Source: Pseudomonas frederiksbergensis (GTDB lineage: Bacteria; Pseudomonadota; Gammaproteobacteria; Pseudomonadales; Pseudomonadaceae). From it: DNA of 64,000 nucleotides. Shown here one piece after another: positions 52,826 through 62,043 of this stretch. The notes under the pieces are model-generated. The model worked only from the letters and a program-made list of their open reading frames with translations, did not search any database and was not told where the DNA came from. The stretch covers positions 2,728,001 through 2,792,000 of the forward strand of contig NZ_CP142104.1 of assembly GCF_035751725.1 (NCBI RefSeq), in the 5' to 3' direction. Each line of letters begins with the position of its first letter. Position 1 is the stretch's first letter. A program made the position numbers and the translations under genes.

Positions 52826-54001
52826 ATGAGCCCCCCTGGAAAAATGAGCCTCAGTCCGCTGCGCAAGTTCGTCTCCCCTGAAATCATGTTCGGTGCCGGC
52901 TGTCGGCACAATGTCGGCAACTACGCCAAGACCTTCGGCGCCCGCAAGGTGCTGGTGGTGACCGATCCCGGGGTCATCGCCGCCGGTTGGGTCGGCGATA
53001 TCGAAGCCAGCCTTCAAGCCCAGGGCATCGATTACTGCATCTATAGCGACGTCTCGCCCAACCCACGGGTCGAGGAAGTCATGCTCGGAGCCGAGACCTA
53101 CCGCGAGAACCATTGCGATGTAATCGTCGCGGTCGGTGGCGGCAGCCCCATGGACTGCGGCAAGGCGATCGGGATCGTGGTCGCCCATGGCCGCAGCATT
53201 CTTGAGTTCGAAGGCGTGGATACGCTGAAAGTACCCAGCCCGCCGTTGATCCTGATTCCCACTACCGCCGGCACGTCGGCCGACGTCTCCCAGTTCGTCA
53301 TCATCTCGAACCAGCAAGAACGCATGAAGTTCTCCATCGTCAGCAAAGCGGCGGTGCCGGACGTGTCGTTGATCGACCCGGAAACGACCCTGAGCATGGA
53401 CCCGTTCCTGTCCGCCTGTACCGGCATCGACGCGCTGGTGCATGCCATTGAGGCGTTCGTCTCCACCGGCCACGGGCCGTTGACCGATCCCCATGCTCTG
53501 GAGGCGATGCGCCTGATTAACAACAACCTGGTGCAGATGATCGCCAACCCGGCGGACGTCGCGCTGCGGGAGAAGATCATGCTCGGCAGCATGCAGGCCG
53601 GGTTGGCATTCTCCAACGCGATCCTCGGCGCGGTGCATGCGATGTCCCACAGCTTGGGCGGCTTCCTCGACTTGCCCCATGGCTTGTGCAACGCGGTGTT
53701 GGTGGAGCATGTGGTGGCGTTCAACTACACCTCGGCGCCGGACCGCTTCAAAGTCATCGCCGAGACCCTGGGCATCGATTGCCGTGGGCTCAACCATCGG
53801 CAGATCCGCACCCGGCTGGTGGAACACCTGATCGCCCTCAAGCGCACCATCGGTTTCCACGAAACCCTTGGGCTGCATGGCGTGAGCACCTCGGACATTC
53901 CGTTCCTGTCGCAACACGCGATGCATGACCCGTGCATCCTTACCAACCCTCGGGAGTCGAGCCAGCGGGATGTCGAGGTCGTCTATGGCGAAGCCCTCTG
54001 A
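52826..54001 (+). CDS. ercA: Iron-containing alcohol dehydrogenase (ErcA-like)
   Basis: 391 residues from the ATG at 52826; an ATG at 52844 (385 residues) is equally possible, as ribosome sites are weak. Group III ADH features: GGGSPMDCGKAIG, TTAGTSADVS, metal His residues in TGIDALVHAIEAF and LGAVHAMSHSLGG...LPHGLCNAV. In P. aeruginosa the orthologue is required for normal ethanol-induced regulation rather than bulk oxidation. GCATTCAC 61 bp upstream resembles box 2 of the ped/exa motif. Confidence 0.9.
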   Translation: MSPPGKMSLSPLRKFVSPEIMFGAGCRHNVGNYAKTFGARKVLVVTDPGVIAAGWVGDIEASLQAQGIDYCIYSDVSPNPRVEEVMLGAETYRENHCDVIVAVGGGSPMDCGKAIGIVVAHGRSILEFEGVDTLKVPSPPLILIPTTAGTSADVSQFVIISNQQERMKFSIVSKAAVPDVSLIDPETTLSMDPFLSACTGIDALVHAIEAFVSTGHGPLTDPHALEAMRLINNNLVQMIANPADVALREKIMLGSMQAGLAFSNAILGAVHAMSHSLGGFLDLPHGLCNAVLVEHVVAFNYTSAPDRFKVIAETLGIDCRGLNHRQIRTRLVEHLIALKRTIGFHETLGLHGVSTSDIPFLSQHAMHDPCILTNPRESSQRDVEVVYGEAL

Positions 54002-55355
54002 GGAGCAACAAAAAGCCCTGGCCGGCTTGCTGGGGTTGGGCAATCACTCGACACGCAAGAGCCATTACCCGGAATTGGCGGCGCGCCTCGATGAGCTGGA
54101 GCAGGCCCGACAACGCTTGCAACAGCTCAATGATCAACTGGAGCAGCGGGTGGCCGAACGCACCGATGCGCTGCTGGAGGCCAACCACAACCTGCAACAG
54201 CAGATCGCCCAGCGCGAGTTGATCGAACAACAGTTGCGCGATGCCCGTGACGCCGCCCAGGCCGCCAACCGCAGCAAGGACAAATACCTGGCCGCCGCCA
54301 GCCATGACCTGCTGCAACCGTTGAACGCCGCACGCCTGCTGATCGCGACCTTACGCGAGCGGCAACTGCCCAGTGCGGAGCATGTGCTGGTGGAGCGGAC
54401 TCATCAGGCGCTCGAAGGCGCTGAAGATCTGCTCACCGACCTCCTGGACATCTCGCGCCTGGATCAAGCCGCTGTCAGGCCGGACCTGGCGCCTTATCGG
54501 GTGGATGAGCTATTGGCGCCGCTGGTGTCCGAATTCCAGTCGGTGGCCGGTGCCGCGGGCCTGGACTTGCGCGTGCGGTTTGCCGACGACGCGGTACTGA
54601 CGGATTTGCGATTGCTCACGCGGATCCTGCGCAACCTGCTCAGCAATGCCTGTCGCTACACTGACCAGGGCGGCATCCTGCTGGCGGCCCGGCGACGGGG
54701 AGGGCGATTGCGCCTGGAAGTCTGGGACACGGGACGCGGCATTGCTGCCGATAGCCTGGAGTCGATTTTCCTGGAGTTCAACCAGCTGGACGTCGGCCGT
54801 GCGGCGGATCGCAAGGGCGTGGGCCTGGGGCTGGCAATCGTTGAGCGCATCGCCCATATCCTCGGCTATCGGGTGCAGGTGCGCTCGCGACCGGGACGCG
54901 GCTCGGTGTTCAGCATCGAAGTGCCGCTGTCCGCCGAACGGCCGCTGCCCATGTCCCAGGTTCCGGTGCAGGCAGTGGCCGGCAATCCGCTGCCGGGGCG
55001 ACGGCTGCTGGTGATCGATAACGAAGTGAGCATCCTGCAGAGCATGGCGGCGCTGCTGGAGCAGTGGGGCTGCGAGGTGCTGACCGCCACCGACGAAGCG
55101 GCTGCCCTCGACGTCCTTCAAGGCCGCGCCCCGGAACTGGTCCTGGCGGACTTCCACCTTGACCATGGCGTGGTCGGCTGCGAAGTGGTCAAGCATCTGC
55201 GCGAGCATTTCCAACAGGCGATCCCCGCCGTGATCATCACTGCCGACCGCAGCGACCAATGCCGCCGGGCCTTGCGCAAGCTGAACGCGCCGCTGCTGAA
55301 CAAACCGGTGAAACCAGGCAAGTTGCGGGCGGTACTGAGCCAGTTGCTCGGCTAG
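53985..55355 (+). CDS. ercS: Soluble hybrid histidine kinase ErcS-like
   Basis: 456 residues from the ATG at 53985 with GAGGTC upstream, overlapping ercA by 17 bases. No membrane or PAS domain: a coiled coil (about 28-95), HisKA (AAASHDLLQPLNAARLLIATL, His about residue 107), HATPase (NLLSNACRYTD), and receiver (LVLADFHLDHG). The kinase/receiver part closely resembles that of the kinase at 32720, so the two may exchange phosphate or form mixed dimers. Input could come from ErcA. Confidence 0.9.
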   Translation: MAKPSEEQQKALAGLLGLGNHSTRKSHYPELAARLDELEQARQRLQQLNDQLEQRVAERTDALLEANHNLQQQIAQRELIEQQLRDARDAAQAANRSKDKYLAAASHDLLQPLNAARLLIATLRERQLPSAEHVLVERTHQALEGAEDLLTDLLDISRLDQAAVRPDLAPYRVDELLAPLVSEFQSVAGAAGLDLRVRFADDAVLTDLRLLTRILRNLLSNACRYTDQGGILLAARRRGGRLRLEVWDTGRGIAADSLESIFLEFNQLDVGRAADRKGVGLGLAIVERIAHILGYRVQVRSRPGRGSVFSIEVPLSAERPLPMSQVPVQAVAGNPLPGRRLLVIDNEVSILQSMAALLEQWGCEVLTATDEAAALDVLQGRAPELVLADFHLDHGVVGCEVVKHLREHFQQAIPAVIITADRSDQCRRALRKLNAPLLNKPVKPGKLRAVLSQLLG

Positions 55356-55707
55356 CCAAGTTTCACACAGCCTCCACAAGGTTCATTTGTCGGCGTTTTT
55401 ACCTTGAATGTAAAAATGCGCTTCGGTCTGCTTATTTCCTTAGGTAAACTCCCCCCGCTGCGACAATCGGGCACGGTCACTCCGGGCCCGCTCCAGACCG
55501 TTTTGCAGTGTCCCTCACCCAGCTGAAGCCAAGACCTACAAGAAGTCAGCGCCGGAGAGACATAAATGTGAGGCCGATACGCTCGGCCCTGTAGGTCCAT
55601 CCTCCAGTCCACTCGATACCCGCCCGTCGGCAAAGCCGGAATGGGGTGCGGTTCATGCTTGAACGGAATTGGAGGACGGAATGGCGTTCCATCCTAGGGA
55701 TACACAC
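55356..55707. other. Non-coding interval before mqo
   Basis: 352 bp without a credible gene. A perfect inverted repeat TTTTTAC / GTAAAAA with a 7-base spacer lies at 55396-55416, which could be an operator. No terminator hairpin for ercS and no riboswitch I recognise. Confidence 0.5.
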
Positions 55708-57351
55708 ATGTTGAAGAAAACACACACGGCGCTCTTGGGCCTGGCGATGGCGATGGGTCTTGCGACCACGCACGCCGCCGAGCCGAAAAAAGTGGATGTC
55801 TTGCTCATTGGTGGCGGCATCATGAGTTCGACCCTCGGTATCTGGCTCAATGAGCTGGAGCCGGGCTGGACCATGGAAATGGTCGAGCGCCTGGACGGTG
55901 TTGCCGAAGAAAGCTCCAATGGCTGGAACAACGCCGGTACCGGTCACTCCGCGTTGGCCGAGTTGAACTACACCCCGGAAGACAAGAACGGCAAGGTCGA
56001 CATCTCCAAGGCAATCGAAATCAACGAAGCCTTCCAGATTTCCCGTCAGTTCTGGTCCTGGCAGGTCAAGAACGGCGTGCTGAAGAACCCGCGCTCGTTC
56101 ATCAACTCCACGCCGCACATGAGTTTCCTGTGGGGCGACGACAACATCGCGTTCCTGAAGAAGCGCTACGACGCACTCCAGGCCAGCCCGCTGTTCGCCG
56201 GCATGCAGTACTCCGAAGATCCGGCGCAGATCAGCAAGTGGGTTCCGCTGATGATGCAAGGGCGTGACCTGAGCCAGAAAGTCGCGGCGACCTGGAGCCC
56301 GCTGGGTACCGACGTGAACTTCGGCGAGATCACTCGCCAGTTCGCGGCTTACCTGCAATCCAAGCCGAACTTCTCCCTCAAGCTGTCCAGCGAAGTGCAA
56401 GACATCACCCGCAACGAAGACGGCAGCTGGCGCGTTTCGTACAAGAACCTCAAAGACGGTACCGAAACCGAGACCGACGCCAAGTTCGTGTTCATCGGCG
56501 CCGGTGGCGGTGCCTTGCACCTGCTGCAGAAGTCCGACATTCCGGAAGCCCGTGAATACGCCGGTTTCCCGGTGGGTGGCTCGTTCCTCGTGACCGAAAA
56601 CCCGACCATCGCCCAACTGCACCTGGCCAAGGCCTACGGCAAGGCTTCGGTGGGCGCGCCGCCGATGTCGGTTCCACACCTGGACACTCGCGTGCTCGAC
56701 GGCAAGCGCGTGATCCTGTTTGGCCCGTTCGCCACGTTCTCCACCAAGTTCCTGAAGAACGGCTCGTACTTTGACCTGCTGACCAGCACCACGACCCACA
56801 ACGTGTGGCCGATGACCAAGGTCGGTATCGAACAGTACCCGCTGGTGGAATACCTCGCCGGTCAACTGATGCTGTCGGACGAAGACCGCTTCAACGCTCT
56901 GAAGGAATACTTCCCGGACGCCAAGCAGGAAGACTGGCGCCTGTGGCAAGCCGGCCAGCGTGTGCAGATCATCAAGCGTGACGAAGAGAAGGGCGGCGTG
57001 CTGAAACTCGGCACCGAAGTCGTCGCTTCCCAGGACGGCAGCATTGCCGGTCTGCTGGGCGCCTCGCCAGGTGCTTCGACTGCCGCGCCGATCATGCTGA
57101 CCGTGCTTGAGAAAGTCTTCAAGGACAAGGTAGCCACCCCGGTCTGGCAGGAAAAACTGCGCCAGATCGTACCGAGCTACGGCACCAAGCTGAACGAAAG
57201 CCCTGAGCGTGTTGCTCAGGAATGGGCCTATACCAGTGAAGTGCTGCAACTGGATCCGCCACCGGCCATCGGCAAGGCTGGGACCGCTGTAGCGCCGGCA
57301 CAACCGGCTGCTGCTCGGGAAGCCAATCCAGCGGCCGACATGGCGCTGTAA
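55708..57351 (+). CDS. mqo: Malate:quinone oxidoreductase
   Basis: 547 residues from the ATG at 55708 (start [14 protein letters not shown], as in the P. aeruginosa enzyme); an ATG at 55681 with a stronger GGAGGA site would add 9 residues. FAD motif [13 protein letters not shown] (about 32-44), [24 protein letters not shown] is family-diagnostic, as is [16 protein letters not shown] near the end. Membrane-bound flavoenzyme oxidising malate to oxaloacetate and reducing quinone in the TCA cycle. The Ala/Pro-rich tail (about 525-547) is an extension. Strong terminator follows. Confidence 0.95.
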   Translation: MLKKTHTALLGLAMAMGLATTHAAEPKKVDVLLIGGGIMSSTLGIWLNELEPGWTMEMVERLDGVAEESSNGWNNAGTGHSALAELNYTPEDKNGKVDISKAIEINEAFQISRQFWSWQVKNGVLKNPRSFINSTPHMSFLWGDDNIAFLKKRYDALQASPLFAGMQYSEDPAQISKWVPLMMQGRDLSQKVAATWSPLGTDVNFGEITRQFAAYLQSKPNFSLKLSSEVQDITRNEDGSWRVSYKNLKDGTETETDAKFVFIGAGGGALHLLQKSDIPEAREYAGFPVGGSFLVTENPTIAQLHLAKAYGKASVGAPPMSVPHLDTRVLDGKRVILFGPFATFSTKFLKNGSYFDLLTSTTTHNVWPMTKVGIEQYPLVEYLAGQLMLSDEDRFNALKEYFPDAKQEDWRLWQAGQRVQIIKRDEEKGGVLKLGTEVVASQDGSIAGLLGASPGASTAAPIMLTVLEKVFKDKVATPVWQEKLRQIVPSYGTKLNESPERVAQEWAYTSEVLQLDPPPAIGKAGTAVAPAQPAAAREANPAADMAL

Positions 57352-57373
57352 ACCGGACGCTGTCTGGCCTGGT

Positions 57374-57407
57374 AAAAAAACGCCGCTCAAATGAGCGGCG
57401 TTTTTTT
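57374..57407 (+). terminator. Bidirectional terminator between mqo and the Rrf2 gene
   Basis: A7-CGCCGCTC-AAAT-GAGCGGCG-T7; symmetric, so it can end both convergent genes. Confidence 0.92.
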
Positions 57408-57424
57408 ATGTGTGCTCCCGCGGA

Positions 57425-57874
57425 TTAGAGGTGACGTTCAACCTTGGGCCCACTGCGAAACCGCACATCAAAGTCCTCGGCCAACTGGGCCAACGTAATA
57501 CTGCCCAGACGCTTGAGCAACAACGCCTGGGCTTCATCGAACGCATCCGTCAGCGCCGCATTCACCGCCTGTTCCACCAGGCATTGCGGATGATCGGTGG
57601 ACAGGCCGATGGCAAAGATCGACGTGCTGCCCAACGCCTGATGAATGTCCAACAGCGTCATCTCCGCCAACGGTTTAGCCAGGCTCCAGCCGCCGCGATG
57701 GCCTTTCTCCGAAGTGACGTAACCCTGTTCCTTGAGCAACGCCATGGTTCGGCGCACCACCACAGGGTTGGTGCCCAGCATTTGGGCGAGGGTGTCGGAG
57801 GTGGTCGATTGCTGGTGGCGATCCATATGAATCAAGACGTGCAGCATGCGCGATAGGCGGGTGTCGTTTCTCAT
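57425..57874 (-). CDS. Rrf2-family transcriptional regulator
   Basis: 149 residues from the ATG at 57874. Winged helix (RLSRMLHVLIHMDRHQQSTTSDTLAQMLGTNPVVVRRTMALLKEQGYVTSEKGHRGGWSL) with the RGGW wing, then a dimerisation helix. Only one Cys (PQCLVEQAV), so no Fe-S cluster of the IscR type; redox or small-molecule sensing through that Cys is possible. Divergent from the flavoprotein gene at 58008, which it probably represses. Confidence 0.88.
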   Translation of the reverse strand: MRNDTRLSRMLHVLIHMDRHQQSTTSDTLAQMLGTNPVVVRRTMALLKEQGYVTSEKGHRGGWSLAKPLAEMTLLDIHQALGSTSIFAIGLSTDHPQCLVEQAVNAALTDAFDEAQALLLKRLGSITLAQLAEDFDVRFRSGPKVERHL

Positions 57875-57912
57875 GGGCGGGTCCGAAGGTGAATCTGCGC
57901 CGAGTATCGCCT

Positions 57913-57966
57913 GTAATTGCAAAAGTTACGAGACTGTTGACAGGCGCTTTTCAAGAAACTTACGAT
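57913..57966 (+). promoter_or_regulatory. Promoter and operator-like repeat for the flavoprotein gene
   Basis: GTAATTGCAAAAGTTAC (57913-57929) is an imperfect palindrome (GTAA...TTAC) lying just upstream of a consensus -35 TTGACA (57937-57942) with TACGAT 18 bases later (57961-57966). Good candidate for the Rrf2 site. Confidence 0.55.
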
Positions 57967-58007
57967 GTTTCGAGAAAGCCCACGCCTTCCAAACATGGAG
58001 ATCGCCC

Positions 58008-58907
58008 ATGGAACACGACGTCATCATTGCTGGCGGCAGCTACGCCGGCTTGTCCGCAGGTCTGCAATTGGCCCGCGCCCGCCAGAAGGTGCTGGTGATC
58101 GACGCAGGCCAGCGTCGCAATCGGTTTGCGGCTACTTCCCATGGTTTTCTCGGGCAGGACGGTCGCGCCCCAGGCGACATTGCCAGTGACGCCCGCGCTC
58201 AACTCATGGCTTACCGAACCGTGGAATGGTTGTCGGATAGCGCGATCCACGCCGCCCGCGACGCGGACGGCTTTGTCGTCGAGACGGCCCACGGACAACG
58301 CTACCGTGCCAAACGCCTGCTGCTGGCCACCGGCGTGATCGATGAGTTGCCCGATGTGCCAGGGCTGACGGAGCGCTGGGGGAAAAGTGTTTTTCATTGC
58401 CCGTACTGCCACGGCTATGAATTGGAGCAAGGGCCGATTGGCGTGCTGGCGACGTCACCGATGTCGCTGCACCATGCCTTGATGCTGCCCGACTGGGGCC
58501 CGACCACTTTTTTCACCAATGGCGTGTTCGAGCCCGACCTTGAGCAACGGCAAAGCCTGGCGCAACGTGGTGTAACCCTGGTGCCGGAACGTGTCCAACG
58601 TCTAGAAGGCGAACGGGCCAACGTGGTGTTGGTGGACGGGCGGGTGATCGCCGTTGACGGACTGTTTGTCTTGCCGCATACCCGCGTTTCCAGTTCACTC
58701 GCCAGCGCCCTGGGTTGCAACTTTGAAGAGGGTCCGCTCGGCGCGTTCATTCAGGCCGACCCGATGACTCGTGAAACCAGCATTCCCGGGGTATTCGCCT
58801 GCGGCGACGCGGCGATGCCGTTCGGCTCGGTCGCGCTGGCCGTTGGCGATGGGGTGAGGGCGGGCTCGGGGGTGCATCGGTCGTTGATCTTCCAGGCCCA
58901 CCCTTGA
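58008..58907 (+). CDS. Thioredoxin-reductase-like FAD/NAD(P)H oxidoreductase
   Basis: 299 residues from the ATG at 58008 (GGAG upstream). FAD motif IIAGGSYAGLSAGLQLARARQ, redox motif CPYC in FHCPYCHGYELE (about residue 130) and C-terminal FACGDAAMPFGSVALAVGDG. Shorter than TrxB, and the second dinucleotide motif is not in classical GxGxxA form, so it may act on a small disulfide or quinone. Divergent from the Rrf2 regulator, with 133 bp between starts. Confidence 0.88.
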   Translation: MEHDVIIAGGSYAGLSAGLQLARARQKVLVIDAGQRRNRFAATSHGFLGQDGRAPGDIASDARAQLMAYRTVEWLSDSAIHAARDADGFVVETAHGQRYRAKRLLLATGVIDELPDVPGLTERWGKSVFHCPYCHGYELEQGPIGVLATSPMSLHHALMLPDWGPTTFFTNGVFEPDLEQRQSLAQRGVTLVPERVQRLEGERANVVLVDGRVIAVDGLFVLPHTRVSSSLASALGCNFEEGPLGAFIQADPMTRETSIPGVFACGDAAMPFGSVALAVGDGVRAGSGVHRSLIFQAHP

Positions 58908-58910
58908 CGT

Positions 58911-60218
58911 TCAGACTTGTACCGCGCCGGTTGCGACGGCGAAAGCGAGCATCACCAGGCTGACGCCCCAGGCCCAGAAAAACGTATAGGCCATGTGCTT
59001 GCGCAGTTCCACGCCGGACAGCGCAAGCGCCAGGTAAACGCTGGGCACTACCGGGCTGATGGAGAACCCGGTGTTTTCACCGATCAACATGGCCCGGGCG
59101 ACGGCTTCAAGGGGAACGCCGGCTGCGGCGGCCACGTCCTTGATCACCGGCAGGAGCGCGAAGTAATACGCGTCCGGCGAAAAGATCATGCCCAGGGGCA
59201 CGCCGAAGAAACCAACGATCACGTGCAGGTATTGGGCAGAACCCGCAGGCAGGATATCGATCAACGCCAAGGCCATGCCGTCGGACATCTTCGCGCCGGA
59301 GAGCACGCCCAGCAGGACGGCCGCGGCCATCATCACCAGGACCATTTGCAGCGCATCGGACGCATGCGCCTTGAGGCGTTCGGCCTGGGCGTCCAGGGAC
59401 GGGAAATTGAGCGGCAGGGCGATGCCCAGTCCCACCATGAAACAGGCGTACAAGGGGAAAATGCCGGTGAACAGGCACACCAGGATTGCCGCGGTGAGCC
59501 CGACGTTCAGCCAGTAGCGCAACTCCCGGGGAGAGAGGCTGAATTCGCGGCTTTGCGTTTGCAGATCGTCCATGTCGCACGTCGCGGCGGCGCCCAGCGA
59601 CATCGGTTGGCGACGTTGGGCGCGCAGGCCCAGGATCGTCGCCACCCCGAGCATGCACACCAGGCCCACCATCTGCACTGGCAGCAAGCCCAGCCACAGC
59701 TCCGTGGCGTCCAGGCCCGACACCGCGGCGGCGCGGGCGGTCGTGCCGCCCCAAGGCACCATGTTGATGACGCCAGCCGTGGTGCCGACCAGGCACAGCA
59801 GCATCGCCGGGCTCATGTTCAGGCGTTTGTACAAGGGCAGCAACGCCGGGATGGTCAGCAAGAACGTGGCGGCGCCGACACCGTCGAGGTGCACCACCGA
59901 GGTCACCAGTACCGTCACCACCGCCACGGCCAGTGGCTTGCCGCCCGTGCTGCGGATCAGCAGGTTGACCAAGGGATCGAACAGCCCCCGGTCACGCATG
60001 ATGCCAAAGAACAGGATGGCAAACAGAAACAGCGCGGCGGTCGGGGCCACCGTGATCAGGCCCGCCTTGATGAACTCGCCGATCTGGCCAAGATTGAAGC
60101 CGGCCAGCAGGCAAACGACCACGGGGAGGGTGGTGAACGCCACCACCGGGCTGATCCTGCGCAGCAATATCAATCCGATGATGGCCAACATCATCAGGAA
60201 ACCCAGGGTTGTAATCAT
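58911..60218 (-). CDS. CitMHS-family transporter for citrate-like acids
   Basis: 435 residues, 11-12 membrane segments. The typical CitMHS repeats are visible: LDGVGAATFLLTIPALLPLYKRL and GVINMVPWGGTTARAAAVSG in the first half, MIFSPDAYYFALLPVI and ENTGFSISPVVPSVYLA in the second. Uptake of metal-citrate or related di/tricarboxylates. It follows the AtuA-like pair (51 bp gap) and is probably in the same operon. Confidence 0.9.
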   Translation of the reverse strand: MITTLGFLMMLAIIGLILLRRISPVVAFTTLPVVVCLLAGFNLGQIGEFIKAGLITVAPTAALFLFAILFFGIMRDRGLFDPLVNLLIRSTGGKPLAVAVVTVLVTSVVHLDGVGAATFLLTIPALLPLYKRLNMSPAMLLCLVGTTAGVINMVPWGGTTARAAAVSGLDATELWLGLLPVQMVGLVCMLGVATILGLRAQRRQPMSLGAAATCDMDDLQTQSREFSLSPRELRYWLNVGLTAAILVCLFTGIFPLYACFMVGLGIALPLNFPSLDAQAERLKAHASDALQMVLVMMAAAVLLGVLSGAKMSDGMALALIDILPAGSAQYLHVIVGFFGVPLGMIFSPDAYYFALLPVIKDVAAAAGVPLEAVARAMLIGENTGFSISPVVPSVYLALALSGVELRKHMAYTFFWAWGVSLVMLAFAVATGAVQV

Positions 60219-60269
60219 GTTGCAGCCTCTCTTTTTATTGTTGTCGGTGAGTTTGGGGCGATGGACCGG

Positions 60270-60593
60270 TCAGTCCTGCGGACCTGGCAGGCGCAAGGCC
60301 AATAGCAGGTAACTCAGGCTCTTGCCGTGGCGGTCCAGGCCGCAACTGCGGTTCACGCCGCCCTCCAGGGCATCCTCGAGGACGAAATTCAGCGCGTTCA
60401 GGTTCGGCAGTTCATAGCGGTGCACCTTGGAGGGGCTTCGCGTGGCGAATTGCTCGGCGACCCGGTCGCAGGTCAGCTCCTGCAGCATCCAGGCGTAGTG
60501 GGCCGCGTCGTGAGGAAATACCGCAATGCTGAGAATGTTGCCCTTGTCGCCGGCACGGGCGTGAGCGAAATCGGCGAGGGTGACGAGGTTCAT
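60270..60593 (-). CDS. AtuA-associated small subunit-like protein
   Basis: 107 residues from the ATG at 60593, which shares one base with the upstream stop (TGATG). It opens VTLADFAHARAGDKGNILSIAVF and corresponds to the C-terminal domain that AtuA-type proteins carry fused or separate. Tight coupling suggests a complex with the large protein. No catalytic motif I recognise. Confidence 0.85.
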   Translation of the reverse strand: MNLVTLADFAHARAGDKGNILSIAVFPHDAAHYAWMLQELTCDRVAEQFATRSPSKVHRYELPNLNALNFVLEDALEGGVNRSCGLDRHGKSLSYLLLALRLPGPQD

Positions 60594-61942
60594 CAGTACC
60601 ACTCCAGGGTTGTGTGGATTTCATCGCGCGGCAACAGGAAACTTCGCGTGGTGACGGCCTCGACGAGGTGGCGGCGCACACCACCGCCACCTGCCGGCCC
60701 GTTGGTGTAGAGCGATTCCACCTCGGCCAACAGCGCTTCCACCAGCGGCCGGTCGGTGTGGGTCAGGCCGATGCGCACGCGCACGTCTTCCAGGGCCGGC
60801 GCCTGGGCCAATTGCTGTTGCAGGTACAGGCCGCCCTGATCGTTGAACAGGCTGGCGACGCCGGAAAGGTCGATCCAGGGCTGCACCCCTGGCGCCAATC
60901 GGTCGAAACGTTCAAGCAGGATTTCTCGCGCCAGTGCCGCACGCGCCAAGGCGCCGGGGCCGGCATAGGATATTTCCGCTTCGCCAAACCAGAGGCCGCG
61001 TACACCCGCCAAGCCCTTGAGGGTATCGGGGTGTGGATGGCCAAGCAGGCCGCTGATCTCGACGCGGTCTGCGCCCAAGTCCTGCACGCGCGCTTCGCCC
61101 AGATCCAGTACAACGTCGGGCGTCAGGTAGCGTCGAGGATCGTGTACTTCATAAAGAAGCTGTTCCTTCACGGTTTGCTCGCTGACCCGGCCTCCGCTGT
61201 GGCGGGTCTTGCCGATAATCAGGCGGCCGTCCTCGTGGATCTCGGCAATCGGACAGCCGAGATTGGCCGGGTCTGGAATGTCTTTCATGCCGGGGTGGGC
61301 AAAATAGCCACCGGTGACCTGTGTGCAGCACTCCAACAAGTGTCCAGCCGCCGTCGCCACCGCGATTTTCTGCCAATCATCGGCTTTCCAACCCAGCCCA
61401 TGGCGGATCGCACCGACGGCCAGCGAGGGGTCGGCGACACGGCCGCACAGGACGATGCCGGCACCATCGGTCAACGCCTGGACGATACCGTCGGCGCCGG
61501 TGTAGACGTTTACGGATACAGGCTGTTCCTGCGGATCGGACGACAGCCATCGTGCGTAGCGCGCAGGTGTTTCGTCCAAGAGGTCGTCACCCAGCACGCA
61601 AGCGATCTTCAGCCCAGGGAAACGACCCGCCAGGGTGTGGCGCAATCGCTGGGCGGCTGCCCTCGGATTGGCGGCGCCGCCATTGGTGATGATCGGGATC
61701 CCGGCTTCGATGCACAGGTCCAGCATGGGCTCGAGAAAATCGAACAGCCGGGCGGAATAACCGGCCTGTGGGTCGAGACGCTTGCGCAATTGCGCTTCGG
61801 CCAGGGTCCGTTCCGCCAACAGCTCCAGCATGATGTAGCGCTGGCCGCTGCGTTGTGCCAGGTCCTGGGCCAGGCGCAGGGCGGCGTCAGGCCGGTCATT
61901 GGCGAAACCGGCGCCACACCCGACGAGAATTGTTTTTGTCAT
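60593..61942 (-). CDS. AtuA-like (DUF1446) acyl-utilisation protein
   Basis: 449 residues. Start TILVGCGAGFANDRPDAALRLAQ, IITNGGAANPRAAAQRL and GHLLECCTQVTGGYFAHPGMKD are the hallmarks of the AtuA family, named from acyclic terpene use but found in many acid-degradation operons. Biochemistry unknown. With the small protein and a CitMHS carrier it may take part in degradation of a (hydroxy)acid. Divergent LysR gene 101 bp away. Confidence 0.88.
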   Translation of the reverse strand: MTKTILVGCGAGFANDRPDAALRLAQDLAQRSGQRYIMLELLAERTLAEAQLRKRLDPQAGYSARLFDFLEPMLDLCIEAGIPIITNGGAANPRAAAQRLRHTLAGRFPGLKIACVLGDDLLDETPARYARWLSSDPQEQPVSVNVYTGADGIVQALTDGAGIVLCGRVADPSLAVGAIRHGLGWKADDWQKIAVATAAGHLLECCTQVTGGYFAHPGMKDIPDPANLGCPIAEIHEDGRLIIGKTRHSGGRVSEQTVKEQLLYEVHDPRRYLTPDVVLDLGEARVQDLGADRVEISGLLGHPHPDTLKGLAGVRGLWFGEAEISYAGPGALARAALAREILLERFDRLAPGVQPWIDLSGVASLFNDQGGLYLQQQLAQAPALEDVRVRIGLTHTDRPLVEALLAEVESLYTNGPAGGGGVRRHLVEAVTTRSFLLPRDEIHTTLEWY

Positions 61943-62011
61943 GTCCGTTTTCCACTGAAGGGTGGCCCTATAGTGGAGACGCTGGATTGTTCTGTGAATT
62001 TTAAAGGTAGA

Positions 62012-62021
62012 ATCAATTGAT
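62012..62021. promoter_or_regulatory. Palindrome in the AtuA/LysR divergent region
   Basis: ATCAATTGAT, perfect 10-base palindrome 23 bp before the LysR start; the flank is A/T-rich (GATCCATTAATT). Possible LysR site. Confidence 0.35.
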
Positions 62022-62043
62022 CCATTAATTTTATGAGCGGGCC

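Noticed and set aside
58917..60305. 462-codon plus-strand frame rich in His, Gln and Arg
   Set aside because: Antisense of the CitMHS membrane protein; the composition is the mirror of hydrophobic codons.
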